A stretch of DNA of 38,843 nucleotides from Acidobacteriota bacterium. GTDB taxonomy: Bacteria > Acidobacteriota > Aminicenantia > S016-38. The notes beneath the pieces are model-generated. The model was given only the letters and a program-made list of their open reading frames with translations, was not told the DNA's origin and searched no databases. Positions 17,467 to 25,088 of the stretch are shown in pieces; the stretch's first letter is position 1; each line of letters starts with the position of its first letter. Both the position numbers and the translations under genes were made by a program. Location: NCBI GenBank assembly GCA_015486055.1, contig WFSJ01000003.1, positions 1 through 38,843 on the forward strand, read 5' to 3'.

Positions 17467-18346
17467 CTACCACCTCTATGATTTTTGAAAATACATGCCC
17501 TAAATTCTCAGCCACAGAGGAACAGGCTGAAGCAGCCACTTCCTTCTTCACGAGGGCATCCACTACACATCTATCAAAGGGAACTTCTCCAAGGAAAGGA
17601 ATACCCCTCTTGTCAGCATATTCCCTTACCTGTTTTTCATTCTCTTTATTTAGTCCTGCCTTGTTCATTATTATCCCATGGGGAACCCTGAAATGGGCAG
17701 CTGTCTCTATTGCCCTTTCCATGTCGTGAATCGCGGAAAATGAAGGCTCAGCAACAACTGCCACGAAAGTCGCCCCTGAAATTGAAGATATAACAGGACA
17801 TCCTATTCCAGGAGGACCATCAACTATTATATAAGGAATTTCCTCCCTTTCTGATAAGAGATGAGCTTGATGTTTCACCATCGTAACAAGGTTTCCCGAG
17901 TTTTCAGCCCCAGGATTTAATTTCGCGTGGACCATTAGACCGAATTTTGTATTTGAAATGGCCCATTTGCCAACGATCTGGGGAACCATAACTATGGCAT
18001 TTACAGGGCAAGCTATTTCGCAAAGAGTGCATCCATCGCATTTTACGGGGTCTATCTGATAAACATCTTCAGCTATCGAGATCGCATCAAAACGGCAAAG
18101 CTGCCTGCATATATCGCAATAGGTACAAAGGGAATCATCTATTTCAGCAACTGATTTCCCTATGAATTCCTCTTCCCTTTTAATCTCAGGCTCGAGGAGT
18201 ATGTGCATATCCGCTGCATCAACATCTGCATCGGCTATAACAAACCCTTTGCCTTTTTTATGAAGCCAGTATGCGAAGGAAGAGGTTATAGTCGTTTTTC
18301 CTGTTCCTCCCTTCCCGCTTATTATCACCATTTCCTTGGCTTTCAT
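17456..18346 (-). CDS. MinD/Mrp-type ATPase with 2x[4Fe-4S] ferredoxin insert (copy 2)
   Basis: This 296-aa P-loop ATPase has the deviant Walker A ISGKGGTGKTT (residues ~10-19), a DADVDAADMH segment and the VDGPPGIGCPVISS switch region. A two-cluster ferredoxin insert follows the first strand: CTYCDICRQLC and CDGCTLCEIACP, each with the Cx2Cx2Cx3C spacing. This architecture is common in anaerobes and archaea. It is paralogous to the next gene upstream, with which it overlaps by four bases. Related pairs occur beside NifX-like 'orange protein' genes in Desulfovibrio, as recalled. The biochemical role is not established; ATP-dependent metal-cluster transfer is an inference. Confidence 0.88.
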   Translation of the reverse strand: MKAKEMVIISGKGGTGKTTITSSFAYWLHKKGKGFVIADADVDAADMHILLEPEIKREEEFIGKSVAEIDDSLCTYCDICRQLCRFDAISIAEDVYQIDPVKCDGCTLCEIACPVNAIVMVPQIVGKWAISNTKFGLMVHAKLNPGAENSGNLVTMVKHQAHLLSEREEIPYIIVDGPPGIGCPVISSISGATFVAVVAEPSFSAIHDMERAIETAAHFRVPHGIIMNKAGLNKENEKQVREYADKRGIPFLGEVPFDRCVVDALVKKEVAASACSSVAENLGHVFSKIIEVVDGS

Positions 18347-19182
18347 CCCGCAATCTCCTTTATTCTCTTATAAACCTTTCTGAATCCTTCCTCAAATTCT
18401 CCGAATGGAAGTTCTCCTCTGGAATACATCCTTGCAATCTCTTCTGAAAATGGAATTCTGTAAAGGATCTCCATACCTTTGCTTTCTGCAAAATCCTCCA
18501 CAAGGGTGTTCCCTTCTTGAGCCTTGTTTATGATTATCCCATGAGGAAGGGAAAGCATCTCAATCATTTCAACAACAAGGGAAAGATCATGGACTCCAAA
18601 GGGGGTAGGCTCTGCAACAAGAAGCACATAATTCGTCTCCTCAACTGCCTCAACAACAGGACAAGAGGTACCAGGAGGAGCGTCAATTATCACATCCCCG
18701 GGATAATTCTTTACCCTCCTCTTGAGCTCCCTTATCAAGGGAACAGCAGAAGCCTCACCCAGGTTCAATACCCCTTCCATAAAATCAATTTCCCCTGATT
18801 TCCCCCTCCTTATTATCCCCTTTTTCCTTGGAACCTCAATTAAAGCTCCCTTCTCAGGGCAAACATAAGCACATACCCCACATGAATGGCAGAGTTCAGG
18901 AAAGAATAGAGTCTTCTTCGCAGGGGGAGGAATTATGACTAGCGCCTTGTAAGGGCAAGCCTTTGCACATTCCCCACAGTATGTACACTTTCCAGGGATT
19001 ATTCTTGGTACAGGCTCTGTAAAATCCTCAACTGAGTTTACAGTGGGTTTAAGGAATATAGCTCCGTTTGGCTCTTCAACATCAGCATCAACATAGAAAG
19101 AAGGGGCTATCGCTTTGGAAAAAAGAAGAGAAAACGTTGTCTTTCCAGTTCCACCCTTACCGCTGGCAACAGCTATTTTCAT
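18343..19182 (-). CDS. MinD/Mrp-type ATPase with 2x[4Fe-4S] ferredoxin insert (copy 1)
   Basis: This 279-aa protein has the same architecture as its neighbour: VASGKGGTGKTTFS P-loop at the N-terminus, DADVEEPNGAIF, a ferredoxin insert with CTYCGECAKACP and CHSCGVCAYVCP, and IIDAPPGTSCPVVEAV. Sequence divergence from the neighbour is large, so the two are old paralogues that may form a heterodimer. The start overlaps the stop of the NifX-like gene (19179-19182) and its stop overlaps the next ATPase gene, so all are co-translated. The function is inferred only from family and context. Confidence 0.88.
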   Translation of the reverse strand: MKIAVASGKGGTGKTTFSLLFSKAIAPSFYVDADVEEPNGAIFLKPTVNSVEDFTEPVPRIIPGKCTYCGECAKACPYKALVIIPPPAKKTLFFPELCHSCGVCAYVCPEKGALIEVPRKKGIIRRGKSGEIDFMEGVLNLGEASAVPLIRELKRRVKNYPGDVIIDAPPGTSCPVVEAVEETNYVLLVAEPTPFGVHDLSLVVEMIEMLSLPHGIIINKAQEGNTLVEDFAESKGMEILYRIPFSEEIARMYSRGELPFGEFEEGFRKVYKRIKEIAG

Positions 19183-19562
19183 TTCAATTCTTTCTCTATC
19201 TTCTCCGCAACCTCTCTGGGAGTTGCTTCCCTGAACTCCTCAAGCTCTCCTGAAAGTAGGCTTTCCACAGCTTCCTTTACAGTTTGACCTTCTTTTGCCC
19301 TGTGCATTTTAGTCCCAGCTGCTTTCAAAACCTCAAAGGCATTTGGACCGAAATTTCCTGAAATGGCTGCTTCTACCCCATTTTCTATGGCGATTTGAGC
19401 AAAAGATATTCCTACTGCAATTCTACCTTCCTTATGGGGATTTTTCCCTCCGATTACCTTCCCTGTTTCAGTATCATATATGACGTAGTATTCAGCCCTC
19501 CCAAATCTTGGGTCAACAATTGAATCAATGGCATTTCCTTTAGCTGTTATAAATATTTTCAT
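19179..19562 (-). CDS. NifX/NifB-type metal-cluster-binding domain protein (DUF/COG1433-like)
   Basis: This 127-aa protein carries the dinitrogenase iron-molybdenum-cofactor-binding fold seen in NifX, NafY and the Desulfovibrio orange protein. It begins KIFITAKGNAIDSIVDPRFGRAEYYVIYD, split by the usual D-x-R-F-G-R-A motif, and later has AIENGVEAAISGNFGPNAFE and a GTKMHRA-like segment. It is the first gene of the operon with two ferredoxin-type MinD ATPases and a DUF59 protein. No other nitrogen-fixation genes are near, so a nitrogenase role is unlikely. Start ATG at 19562 has a GAGGT ribosome-binding site seven bases upstream. Confidence 0.88.
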   Translation of the reverse strand: MKIFITAKGNAIDSIVDPRFGRAEYYVIYDTETGKVIGGKNPHKEGRIAVGISFAQIAIENGVEAAISGNFGPNAFEVLKAAGTKMHRAKEGQTVKEAVESLLSGELEEFREATPREVAEKIEKELK

Positions 19563-19581
19563 TTCATACCTCTAAGGTAGT

Positions 19582-19610
19582 ATTTTATCACTTGAGTCAA
19601 AAACTTTGAA
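19582..19610 (-). promoter_or_regulatory. Putative sigma-70 promoter of the NifX/MinD operon
   Basis: On the minus strand TTCAAA (19610-19605) and TAAAAT (19587-19582) are separated by 17 bp. The transcript would have a leader of about 15-18 bases holding the GAGGT ribosome-binding site before ATG 19562. The -35 overlaps the TTG (19606) proposed as start of the divergent gene, which makes the downstream ATG at 19642 a reasonable alternative for that gene. Confidence 0.4.
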
Positions 19611-21027
19611 AAAAGGGCGAGTTTATGTTAAAAATAGAGTTATGAAAGATGTTACTCATATAACAGCCTATTTTAAAGAAGAGGAAGTTGAGACAAAGGA
19701 TAAACTTCTTGAGACCTTCCTTAAGGAAGTAGAGGAAAATGCTCTTATCCCATTTCTCTTTGAATGGGAAATGCTCATAAGATCAATTCAGCTTTTCCCT
19801 GTGGTAAATTTTCACATCCTCTCAGAGGAGATAAAGAACTCGGTTATAAGGAAAAATTTCAACCCGGAGCTCAATTCCCTTGAGGATATTGTAAACAGGC
19901 TCTCGTTGCTTTCCATAAGACTCGAAAACAGAAATTCCGAGTTCTATACGGAGTTTGAGGATTTCATAGAAGAATATTTCATGAGGAAATACGGCATAAT
20001 GACCCTTGAAATAAAAAAGAAAAAGAAAGATGACTACTGGACTATGATTTCGTATGCTACTGAGCTTTTCCTTGACTGGAGAAATGTGCTTTCTCAAATA
20101 AAGGAAAAAAGCCTTATCCAATATCAAGTATTCTTCTCAGCAACGAGAAGAATAGTAAGGGAAGTCAACAGAATACCTCTTCTTCAGGATTTTCTTCTCA
20201 AAAGATTCAAAAGGCCCCTTGACAGAATATCGGTGAAAGAAATAACGGATCTAATATCCTCAATAAAGGAGAAAAATGAAAGGAGAAGAATAGCCCTTGT
20301 ATTCCTCCTGATATCAAAGCTCATAAAATTCCTTGACCATCTTGAAAATCTTGCAAGGATGGATCCTCTACCCATGAGGTATTATCCGATATTGATACTT
20401 ACAAAATACGAATATTCTCTTTTAATGAAAGTCATGGACACAAATAGAAAAACGGTAAAAAAGCTCAAACCCCCTATGGAGAGACTTCTTGTGCCTCTGA
20501 ATGAAGAATTTAAGAAGGTATTCTACGGTGAACTACTGAATATAAGCTTGGTAAATGTGCCAAGCAAAATAAGAAGCAAAATTGGAAAGTCCGTTTTCCT
20601 TCTGAAATCACTACTCCAGGAATCTGTCATGGAAACAATAAAGTTCTACAACAAAGAAGTTAGCAAGGAATCCCTGTTTCCTTCCCACATAGGAAGAAAG
20701 GAGCAAACTGAATTGGCAATAAACAATTTGGAATCAATAATAGCTCATATTGATGTTCTGCTTTCTAAGGGTAAGGTTGAAAGATACGAGGCGGAGGAAA
20801 TGATAAGCTCCCTTGAGAAAAATGTAATGCACCTCCTTCTTTATAAGGATTGGGAAACCCTTGAAAGAGTATTTTCAGAGATAAGAAGAGCCCTTACCAA
20901 GAGGGAAATATTTACGAAGGTTGCAAACCTTAAAAATTTGCTTCTTTACATCAGGGAAGAAATTAAAAAAAGAAAGGAGCTCAATATAGAACCCGAAGGA
21001 GAAAAAGGCCCTGAGGGGGAGCAGTAG
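19606..21027 (+). CDS. Unrecognised 473-aa, probably all-helical protein
   Basis: I do not recognise this protein. The sequence is rich in Lys, Glu, Leu and Ile with heptad-like spacing and almost no glycine or cysteine in its core, so an all-alpha cytoplasmic fold is likely. There is no signal peptide or membrane helix. The C-terminus ends in an acidic, glycine-containing tail (EPEGEKGPEGEQ). The TTG at 19606 is the longest possible start, but it lies on a putative promoter element for the divergent operon; ATG at 19642 is an alternative and has an AT-rich -10-like element six bases before it. The gene is divergent from the NifX/MinD operon by 43 bp and overlaps convergent truA by 47 bp. Confidence 0.75.
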   Translation: MKKGRVYVKNRVMKDVTHITAYFKEEEVETKDKLLETFLKEVEENALIPFLFEWEMLIRSIQLFPVVNFHILSEEIKNSVIRKNFNPELNSLEDIVNRLSLLSIRLENRNSEFYTEFEDFIEEYFMRKYGIMTLEIKKKKKDDYWTMISYATELFLDWRNVLSQIKEKSLIQYQVFFSATRRIVREVNRIPLLQDFLLKRFKRPLDRISVKEITDLISSIKEKNERRRIALVFLLISKLIKFLDHLENLARMDPLPMRYYPILILTKYEYSLLMKVMDTNRKTVKKLKPPMERLLVPLNEEFKKVFYGELLNISLVNVPSKIRSKIGKSVFLLKSLLQESVMETIKFYNKEVSKESLFPSHIGRKEQTELAINNLESIIAHIDVLLSKGKVERYEAEEMISSLEKNVMHLLLYKDWETLERVFSEIRRALTKREIFTKVANLKNLLLYIREEIKKRKELNIEPEGEKGPEGEQ

Positions 21028-21712
21028 GACCCGCTAAGGTTCTATCCTTTGCTTCAACTATCTTTCCGAAATCTTCTGTGCTTATCTTGCCCTTCCCAAC
21101 CTCCAAAAGGGTCCCAACCATTATTCTGACCATATATTTCAAAAATCCATTGCCTCTTATCTTGAAATAAAGCATCTCTTCTTCTTCATTAACTTCTATT
21201 ATCTCTATCTTCCTAACTTTGCTCTTCCATGAAGAATCTGAGGTAAAGGAGGAAAAATCCTTCTCCCCCAAAAGAAATTTTGAGGCTTCTTTAATGGCGA
21301 TGATATCTAAACTGTTCGTCACATGGGCAACGTATCTGTAATGGAATGGGGAAACTATCTCACCCCTATAAATTCTATATTCGTAAACCTTTCCCTTTGA
21401 GTGAAAACGGGAATTAAACCTCTCCTCCACAATTTCACATTTCAGTATCCTTATATCGGGTGGAAGAAGAGAATTTATAGCCTTCTTCATTGAGTCAGGG
21501 GGAATTGAAAGTTTGGTATGGAAATTTGCTACCTGACCGAGAGCATGAACACCGGCATCTGTCCTCCCAGCTCCATAAATTTTTGGGTTCTTCTTGGTAA
21601 TTACTTGAAGAGCCCTGTGAATGGTTTCCTGAATGGTTCTCTGGTCTGGTTGATACTGCCATCCCTTATATTCTGTTCCATCATAGGCTATCGTGAGTTT
21701 ATAATTTGCCAA
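20981..21712 (-). CDS. truA: tRNA pseudouridine(38-40) synthase
   Basis: TruA isomerises uridines 38-40 in the tRNA anticodon arm. The 243-aa length is typical. The sequence opens KLTIAYDGTEYKGWQYQP, carries the catalytic GAGRTDAGVHA (Asp52), then FHSKGKVYEYRIY and RGNGFLKYMVRIMVGTLLEVG near the end. It is last in the six-gene minus operon from xerC/D and overlaps the delta-prime-like gene by 14 bases. Its 3' end overlaps the convergent unknown gene by 47 bases, leaving no room for a terminator between them. Confidence 0.96.
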   Translation of the reverse strand: MANYKLTIAYDGTEYKGWQYQPDQRTIQETIHRALQVITKKNPKIYGAGRTDAGVHALGQVANFHTKLSIPPDSMKKAINSLLPPDIRILKCEIVEERFNSRFHSKGKVYEYRIYRGEIVSPFHYRYVAHVTNSLDIIAIKEASKFLLGEKDFSSFTSDSSWKSKVRKIEIIEVNEEEEMLYFKIRGNGFLKYMVRIMVGTLLEVGKGKISTEDFGKIVEAKDRTLAGPTAPPQGLFLLRVLY

Positions 21713-22424
21713 TTTTCATATCCTCAAGGAGGGATTTTATGTAAGCCTTTGATATTGATATGTTTGCCCTGTCGGAAAGTGAATAAATCCTGACCAAAGA
21801 ATCAAAGAGCTGCCCTAAATTTTTCTCATCAGGGGAGGCTTTACCAAGTTCATCCCTTTCAAAATAAAGGGTTTCCTCACCTTCTTTCGCTGCTATCCAG
21901 TCCCTTAAAAAATAAATTAAGTTCTCAATATATTCTTTAAGCTCATCCCGCTTTGTTATTGAAGAAGGGTCGCCGAGTTTCCCCTTCCTTCTGCTTTCCT
22001 TCCCTCTCCAAAGAAGATGAAGGCTTCTTGAGAGTATAGTCATAGGAAGTGAGGAAGGTATATCCGTAAGAAGAAGAAAATATGTGGATTCTGGCGGCTC
22101 CTCAAGGATTTTCAAAAGAGCATTGGCTGCTTCATTAGTGAGTTTATCCGCTTCTTCTATAACAACTATCCTCCACTTTGATGAAAAGGGTTTTAACGCT
22201 GTTAGCTCTTCCATTTCCCTTATCTGGGAGATTTTTATGCTTGTCCCCTCCGGTTTTATTTTTACAACTTCAAAATAGCTATCAAGACTCTTCTTGTATT
22301 GGTGCTCAGGGAAAAGAAGCTTTACAAAGAAAAGCACAATTTTCTCATCTCCTCCTTCAACAAGTATAGTATGATGAATCTTTCCTTTTTTCCCGGCCTC
22401 TGTCAGATATTCCTCAGCATCCAT
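21699..22424 (-). CDS. holB: DNA polymerase III delta-prime-like subunit, reduced
   Basis: This 241-aa protein resembles the clamp-loader delta-prime subunit. It keeps IVVIEEADKLTNEAANALLKILEEPP in two overlapping parts, the hallmark Walker-B-like and KxLEEPP region, and LLTDIPSSLPMTILSRS, corresponding to the sensor-1 SRC segment. The P-loop is replaced (VEGGDEKIV) and the four-cysteine zinc module is missing, so it would not bind ATP. It is shorter than usual (~300-330). The start overlaps uvrA by 11 bases and the end overlaps truA. Assignment to delta-prime rather than another AAA clamp-loader relative is by motif only. Confidence 0.75.
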   Translation of the reverse strand: MDAEEYLTEAGKKGKIHHTILVEGGDEKIVLFFVKLLFPEHQYKKSLDSYFEVVKIKPEGTSIKISQIREMEELTALKPFSSKWRIVVIEEADKLTNEAANALLKILEEPPESTYFLLLTDIPSSLPMTILSRSLHLLWRGKESRRKGKLGDPSSITKRDELKEYIENLIYFLRDWIAAKEGEETLYFERDELGKASPDEKNLGQLFDSLVRIYSLSDRANISISKAYIKSLLEDMKIGKL

Positions 22425-24870
22425 TTAGAACCTCCCTTAAAAATCGTCCTGTATGGGTATCTGCTCTGCATATTTGCTCCGGTGTTCCCTCTGCAACGAT
22501 TTTCCCACCCTCTTCCCCACCTTCGGGTCCAAGGTCTATTATCCAATCCCCATTTTTTATAACATCAAGGTCATGCTCAATGACCACAACAGTGGAACCG
22601 CTTTCAACAAGTCTGTGGAGGACGGAAAGGAGTTTTTTTATATCATCAGAATGAAGACCTACTGTCGGCTCGTCAAGAATATAAAGATTTGATTTCGTGT
22701 TCCTTGTAAGCTCCTTTGCTATCTTAACCCTCTGGGCCTCACCTCCTGAAAGATTTGGAGAAGGCTGGCCGAGTTTTATGTACCCAATACCTATATCAAG
22801 GAGAAGTCTCAGCCTTCTCCCTATCTGAGGGATATCTTTGAAAAGGGCATATGCTTCCTCAACAGTCATTTCAAGAACATCGTTTATGCTTTTACCTCTA
22901 AACTTAACTTCCAAGACCTCCTTCCTATATCTTTTCCCCCTGCACTCACTGCATTGGGTAAAAACATCGGGAAGAAAATGCATCTTTACCCTCACTACCC
23001 CTGCTCCTTTGCACACAGGACATCTTCCTTCTCTGAGGTTAAAGCTGAATCTTGACTTTGAAAATCCCCTTTTCCTTGCCTCTGGAAGAGAAGAGAAGAG
23101 CTTCCTTATGTGAACAAAAATTCCTGTATATGTGGCAGGATTAGAGCGAGGGGTTCTGCCTATCGGTTTCTGGTCAACAAGAACAGCCTCTCTTATCTTC
23201 TCCGCCCCCTCCATTTTTATGAAGCCCTCTTTCTTCCCTTTTAAACCCTGATAAATAGCGTCGATTATTAAGGAGCTTTTCCCTGAGCCGCTTACCCCCG
23301 TTACAACAACAAGCTCTCCCAAGGGTATCCTCACATTTATATTCTTAAGATTGTGCTTGGTTACACCCGTAAAATAGAGAAAACCTCTCGGCTTTCTTCT
23401 TCTCCTCGGAACCTCTATCCTCTTATCTCCCCTGAGATAAAGCCCCGTTACTGAAGTGGGGTTTCCCATTATGTCCTTTAAAGTTCCCTGAATGACTATT
23501 TTCCCTCCTTTATCTCCTCCTCCAGGTCCCATGTCTATTATGTAATCTGCCCTTTTTATGGTCATTTCATCATGTTCAACAATTATCACGGTGTTGCCAA
23601 AATCCCTTATCCTTCTAAGAATATCTATAAGCATTGACTGGTCCTTCGGATGAAGTCCTATTGATGGCTCATCAAGAACGTAGAGAGCACCTTTTAGCTT
23701 GGAGCCCAATTGGGAAGAAAGCCTAACCCTCTGGGCCTCACCGCTTGATAGGGAGAAAATAGGCCTGTTCAAGGTAAGATATCCTATGCCAAGCTTCTTC
23801 ATAATCTCAGCCCCCTCAACTATCCTGGAAGCTATCCTTCTCGGAACTTCAGAGGACCATATTTCATTAATCGAAAGGAGTTCTTCTCTCAGTCTTGAAA
23901 CGGGAAGCTCAACATAATAACCAATATCCTTCCCCCCTATTTTAAAAGCATACGCTTCTCTCCTGAGCCTCGTTCCCCCACATAAATCACAAGGCTCCTC
24001 TGTAACCATCGTTCTGCCCCTCTCTTCTCTTACCTTGAAACCAACACCCCCGCAGGCCGGACATACACCATAAGGGCTATTAAATGAGAAAAGCCTCGGC
24101 TCAGGAGAAGGGAGGGATATTCCACAATATGGACAGTGAAGGGATGTAGAGATGAGCAATTCTCCATTTAGATGAAGAATTATTAAGCTGTCCCCTGAAA
24201 TCTCAAGGGCCCTTTTCACACTCCTTGAAAGTCTTTGCCCCTCAGGAAAAAGGTCGTCAATGAGAACCTCTATGTTGTGTGCTCTGTATCTTTCCAGCCC
24301 GAAAGAAGGCAAAACCTCAAGGAGTTTTCCATCAACTCTTGCCTTAAGATATCCCATCTTCAGGATCTTTGAGAAAACCTCCCTATGTTCGCCTTTTTTT
24401 TCCTTCACGATAGGTGCCAATATCTTTATCCTCTTTCCCTTAAATTTTCTTTCTACTGCCTGAGCGATTTCCTCTGGTTCAAAGGCTTCAAGCTTCCTTC
24501 CGCAGGATGGACAGAAGGGATGGGAGGCCTTAGAAAAAAGGAGCCTTATATAATCATATATCTCGGTTGCAGTTCCCACTGTGGAGCGAGGATTTGCTGC
24601 GATGGATTTCTGATCCACTGCTATCCCTGCCCGAAGACCCTGTATTGATTCGACATTTGGTTTTGAGACTTTCTCTAAAAACCTCCTTGCATAAGGGGAA
24701 AGCACCTCAAGAAATCTCATCTGGGACTCCTGAAATATGGTATCAAAGGCAAGAGAGCTTTTCCCTGAGCCAGAAACCCCAGTTATTACCACAAGGGAAT
24801 CGTGAGGAATGGAAAGCGTAAGATTTTTAAGATTATGCTCTCTTGCTCCCCTTATTATTATCTCCCTCAT
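22414..24870 (-). CDS. uvrA: UvrABC excinuclease subunit A, lacking the insertion domain
   Basis: UvrA is the DNA-damage sensor of nucleotide excision repair. At 818 aa it is about 120 residues shorter than the usual ~940. Both ABC ATPase modules are present: Walker A GVSGSGKSSLAFDTI (residues 31-45) and GVSGSGKSSLIIDAI, with signatures LSSGEAQRVRLSSQLG and LSGGEAQRVKIAKELT. The UvrB-binding region (KILAPIVKEKKGEHREVF onward) is retained. The zinc-module CPACGG is followed after only about 16 residues by PCDLCGGTRLRREA; in common UvrA these are ~110 residues apart, enclosing the insertion domain. The second zinc finger (CPVCKGAG and CSECRGKRY) is intact. It is cotranscribed with DUF2905 (four-base overlap) and the delta-prime-like gene. 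Confidence 0.95.
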   Translation of the reverse strand: MREIIIRGAREHNLKNLTLSIPHDSLVVITGVSGSGKSSLAFDTIFQESQMRFLEVLSPYARRFLEKVSKPNVESIQGLRAGIAVDQKSIAANPRSTVGTATEIYDYIRLLFSKASHPFCPSCGRKLEAFEPEEIAQAVERKFKGKRIKILAPIVKEKKGEHREVFSKILKMGYLKARVDGKLLEVLPSFGLERYRAHNIEVLIDDLFPEGQRLSRSVKRALEISGDSLIILHLNGELLISTSLHCPYCGISLPSPEPRLFSFNSPYGVCPACGGVGFKVREERGRTMVTEEPCDLCGGTRLRREAYAFKIGGKDIGYYVELPVSRLREELLSINEIWSSEVPRRIASRIVEGAEIMKKLGIGYLTLNRPIFSLSSGEAQRVRLSSQLGSKLKGALYVLDEPSIGLHPKDQSMLIDILRRIRDFGNTVIIVEHDEMTIKRADYIIDMGPGGGDKGGKIVIQGTLKDIMGNPTSVTGLYLRGDKRIEVPRRRRKPRGFLYFTGVTKHNLKNINVRIPLGELVVVTGVSGSGKSSLIIDAIYQGLKGKKEGFIKMEGAEKIREAVLVDQKPIGRTPRSNPATYTGIFVHIRKLFSSLPEARKRGFSKSRFSFNLREGRCPVCKGAGVVRVKMHFLPDVFTQCSECRGKRYRKEVLEVKFRGKSINDVLEMTVEEAYALFKDIPQIGRRLRLLLDIGIGYIKLGQPSPNLSGGEAQRVKIAKELTRNTKSNLYILDEPTVGLHSDDIKKLLSVLHRLVESGSTVVVIEHDLDVIKNGDWIIDLGPEGGEEGGKIVAEGTPEQICRADTHTGRFLREVLNGC

Positions 24871-25088
24871 CTTTTCCTAAAGATTAAATTCATAACAAGT
24901 GTAAATAAGAGACTCAGAAGAATTGAACTACCTAAGGGGATAAATATTGTCAAACCTTTCTTTCTTATGACAACATCCCCTGGCACTTTGGGTAAGAAAG
25001 GGAAAATATAAAGAAGCAAACCTATAAAAAGGAAAACTATAGAAAATAATATTAAGATTGTCCCTAACTGCCTCAAAGTCCGCTCCAA
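24867..25088 (-). CDS. DUF2905 small membrane protein
   Basis: This 73-aa protein has two hydrophobic helices (about residues 8-32 and 47-68) separated by a polar loop holding LPKVPGDVVIRKKG, the typical LPGD-type motif of DUF2905. The function of the family is unknown. It overlaps the GH57 gene by 16 bases upstream and uvrA by four bases downstream, so it is translated as part of the operon. Confidence 0.85.
   Translation of the reverse strand: MERTLRQLGTILILFSIVFLFIGLLLYIFPFLPKVPGDVVIRKKGLTIFIPLGSSILLSLLFTLVMNLIFRKR

Noticed and set aside
19179-19562. NifX-like protein as part of a nitrogenase cluster
   Set aside because: No nifHDK, nifE/N or nifB genes are in the window; the neighbours are MinD-type ATPases and DUF59.
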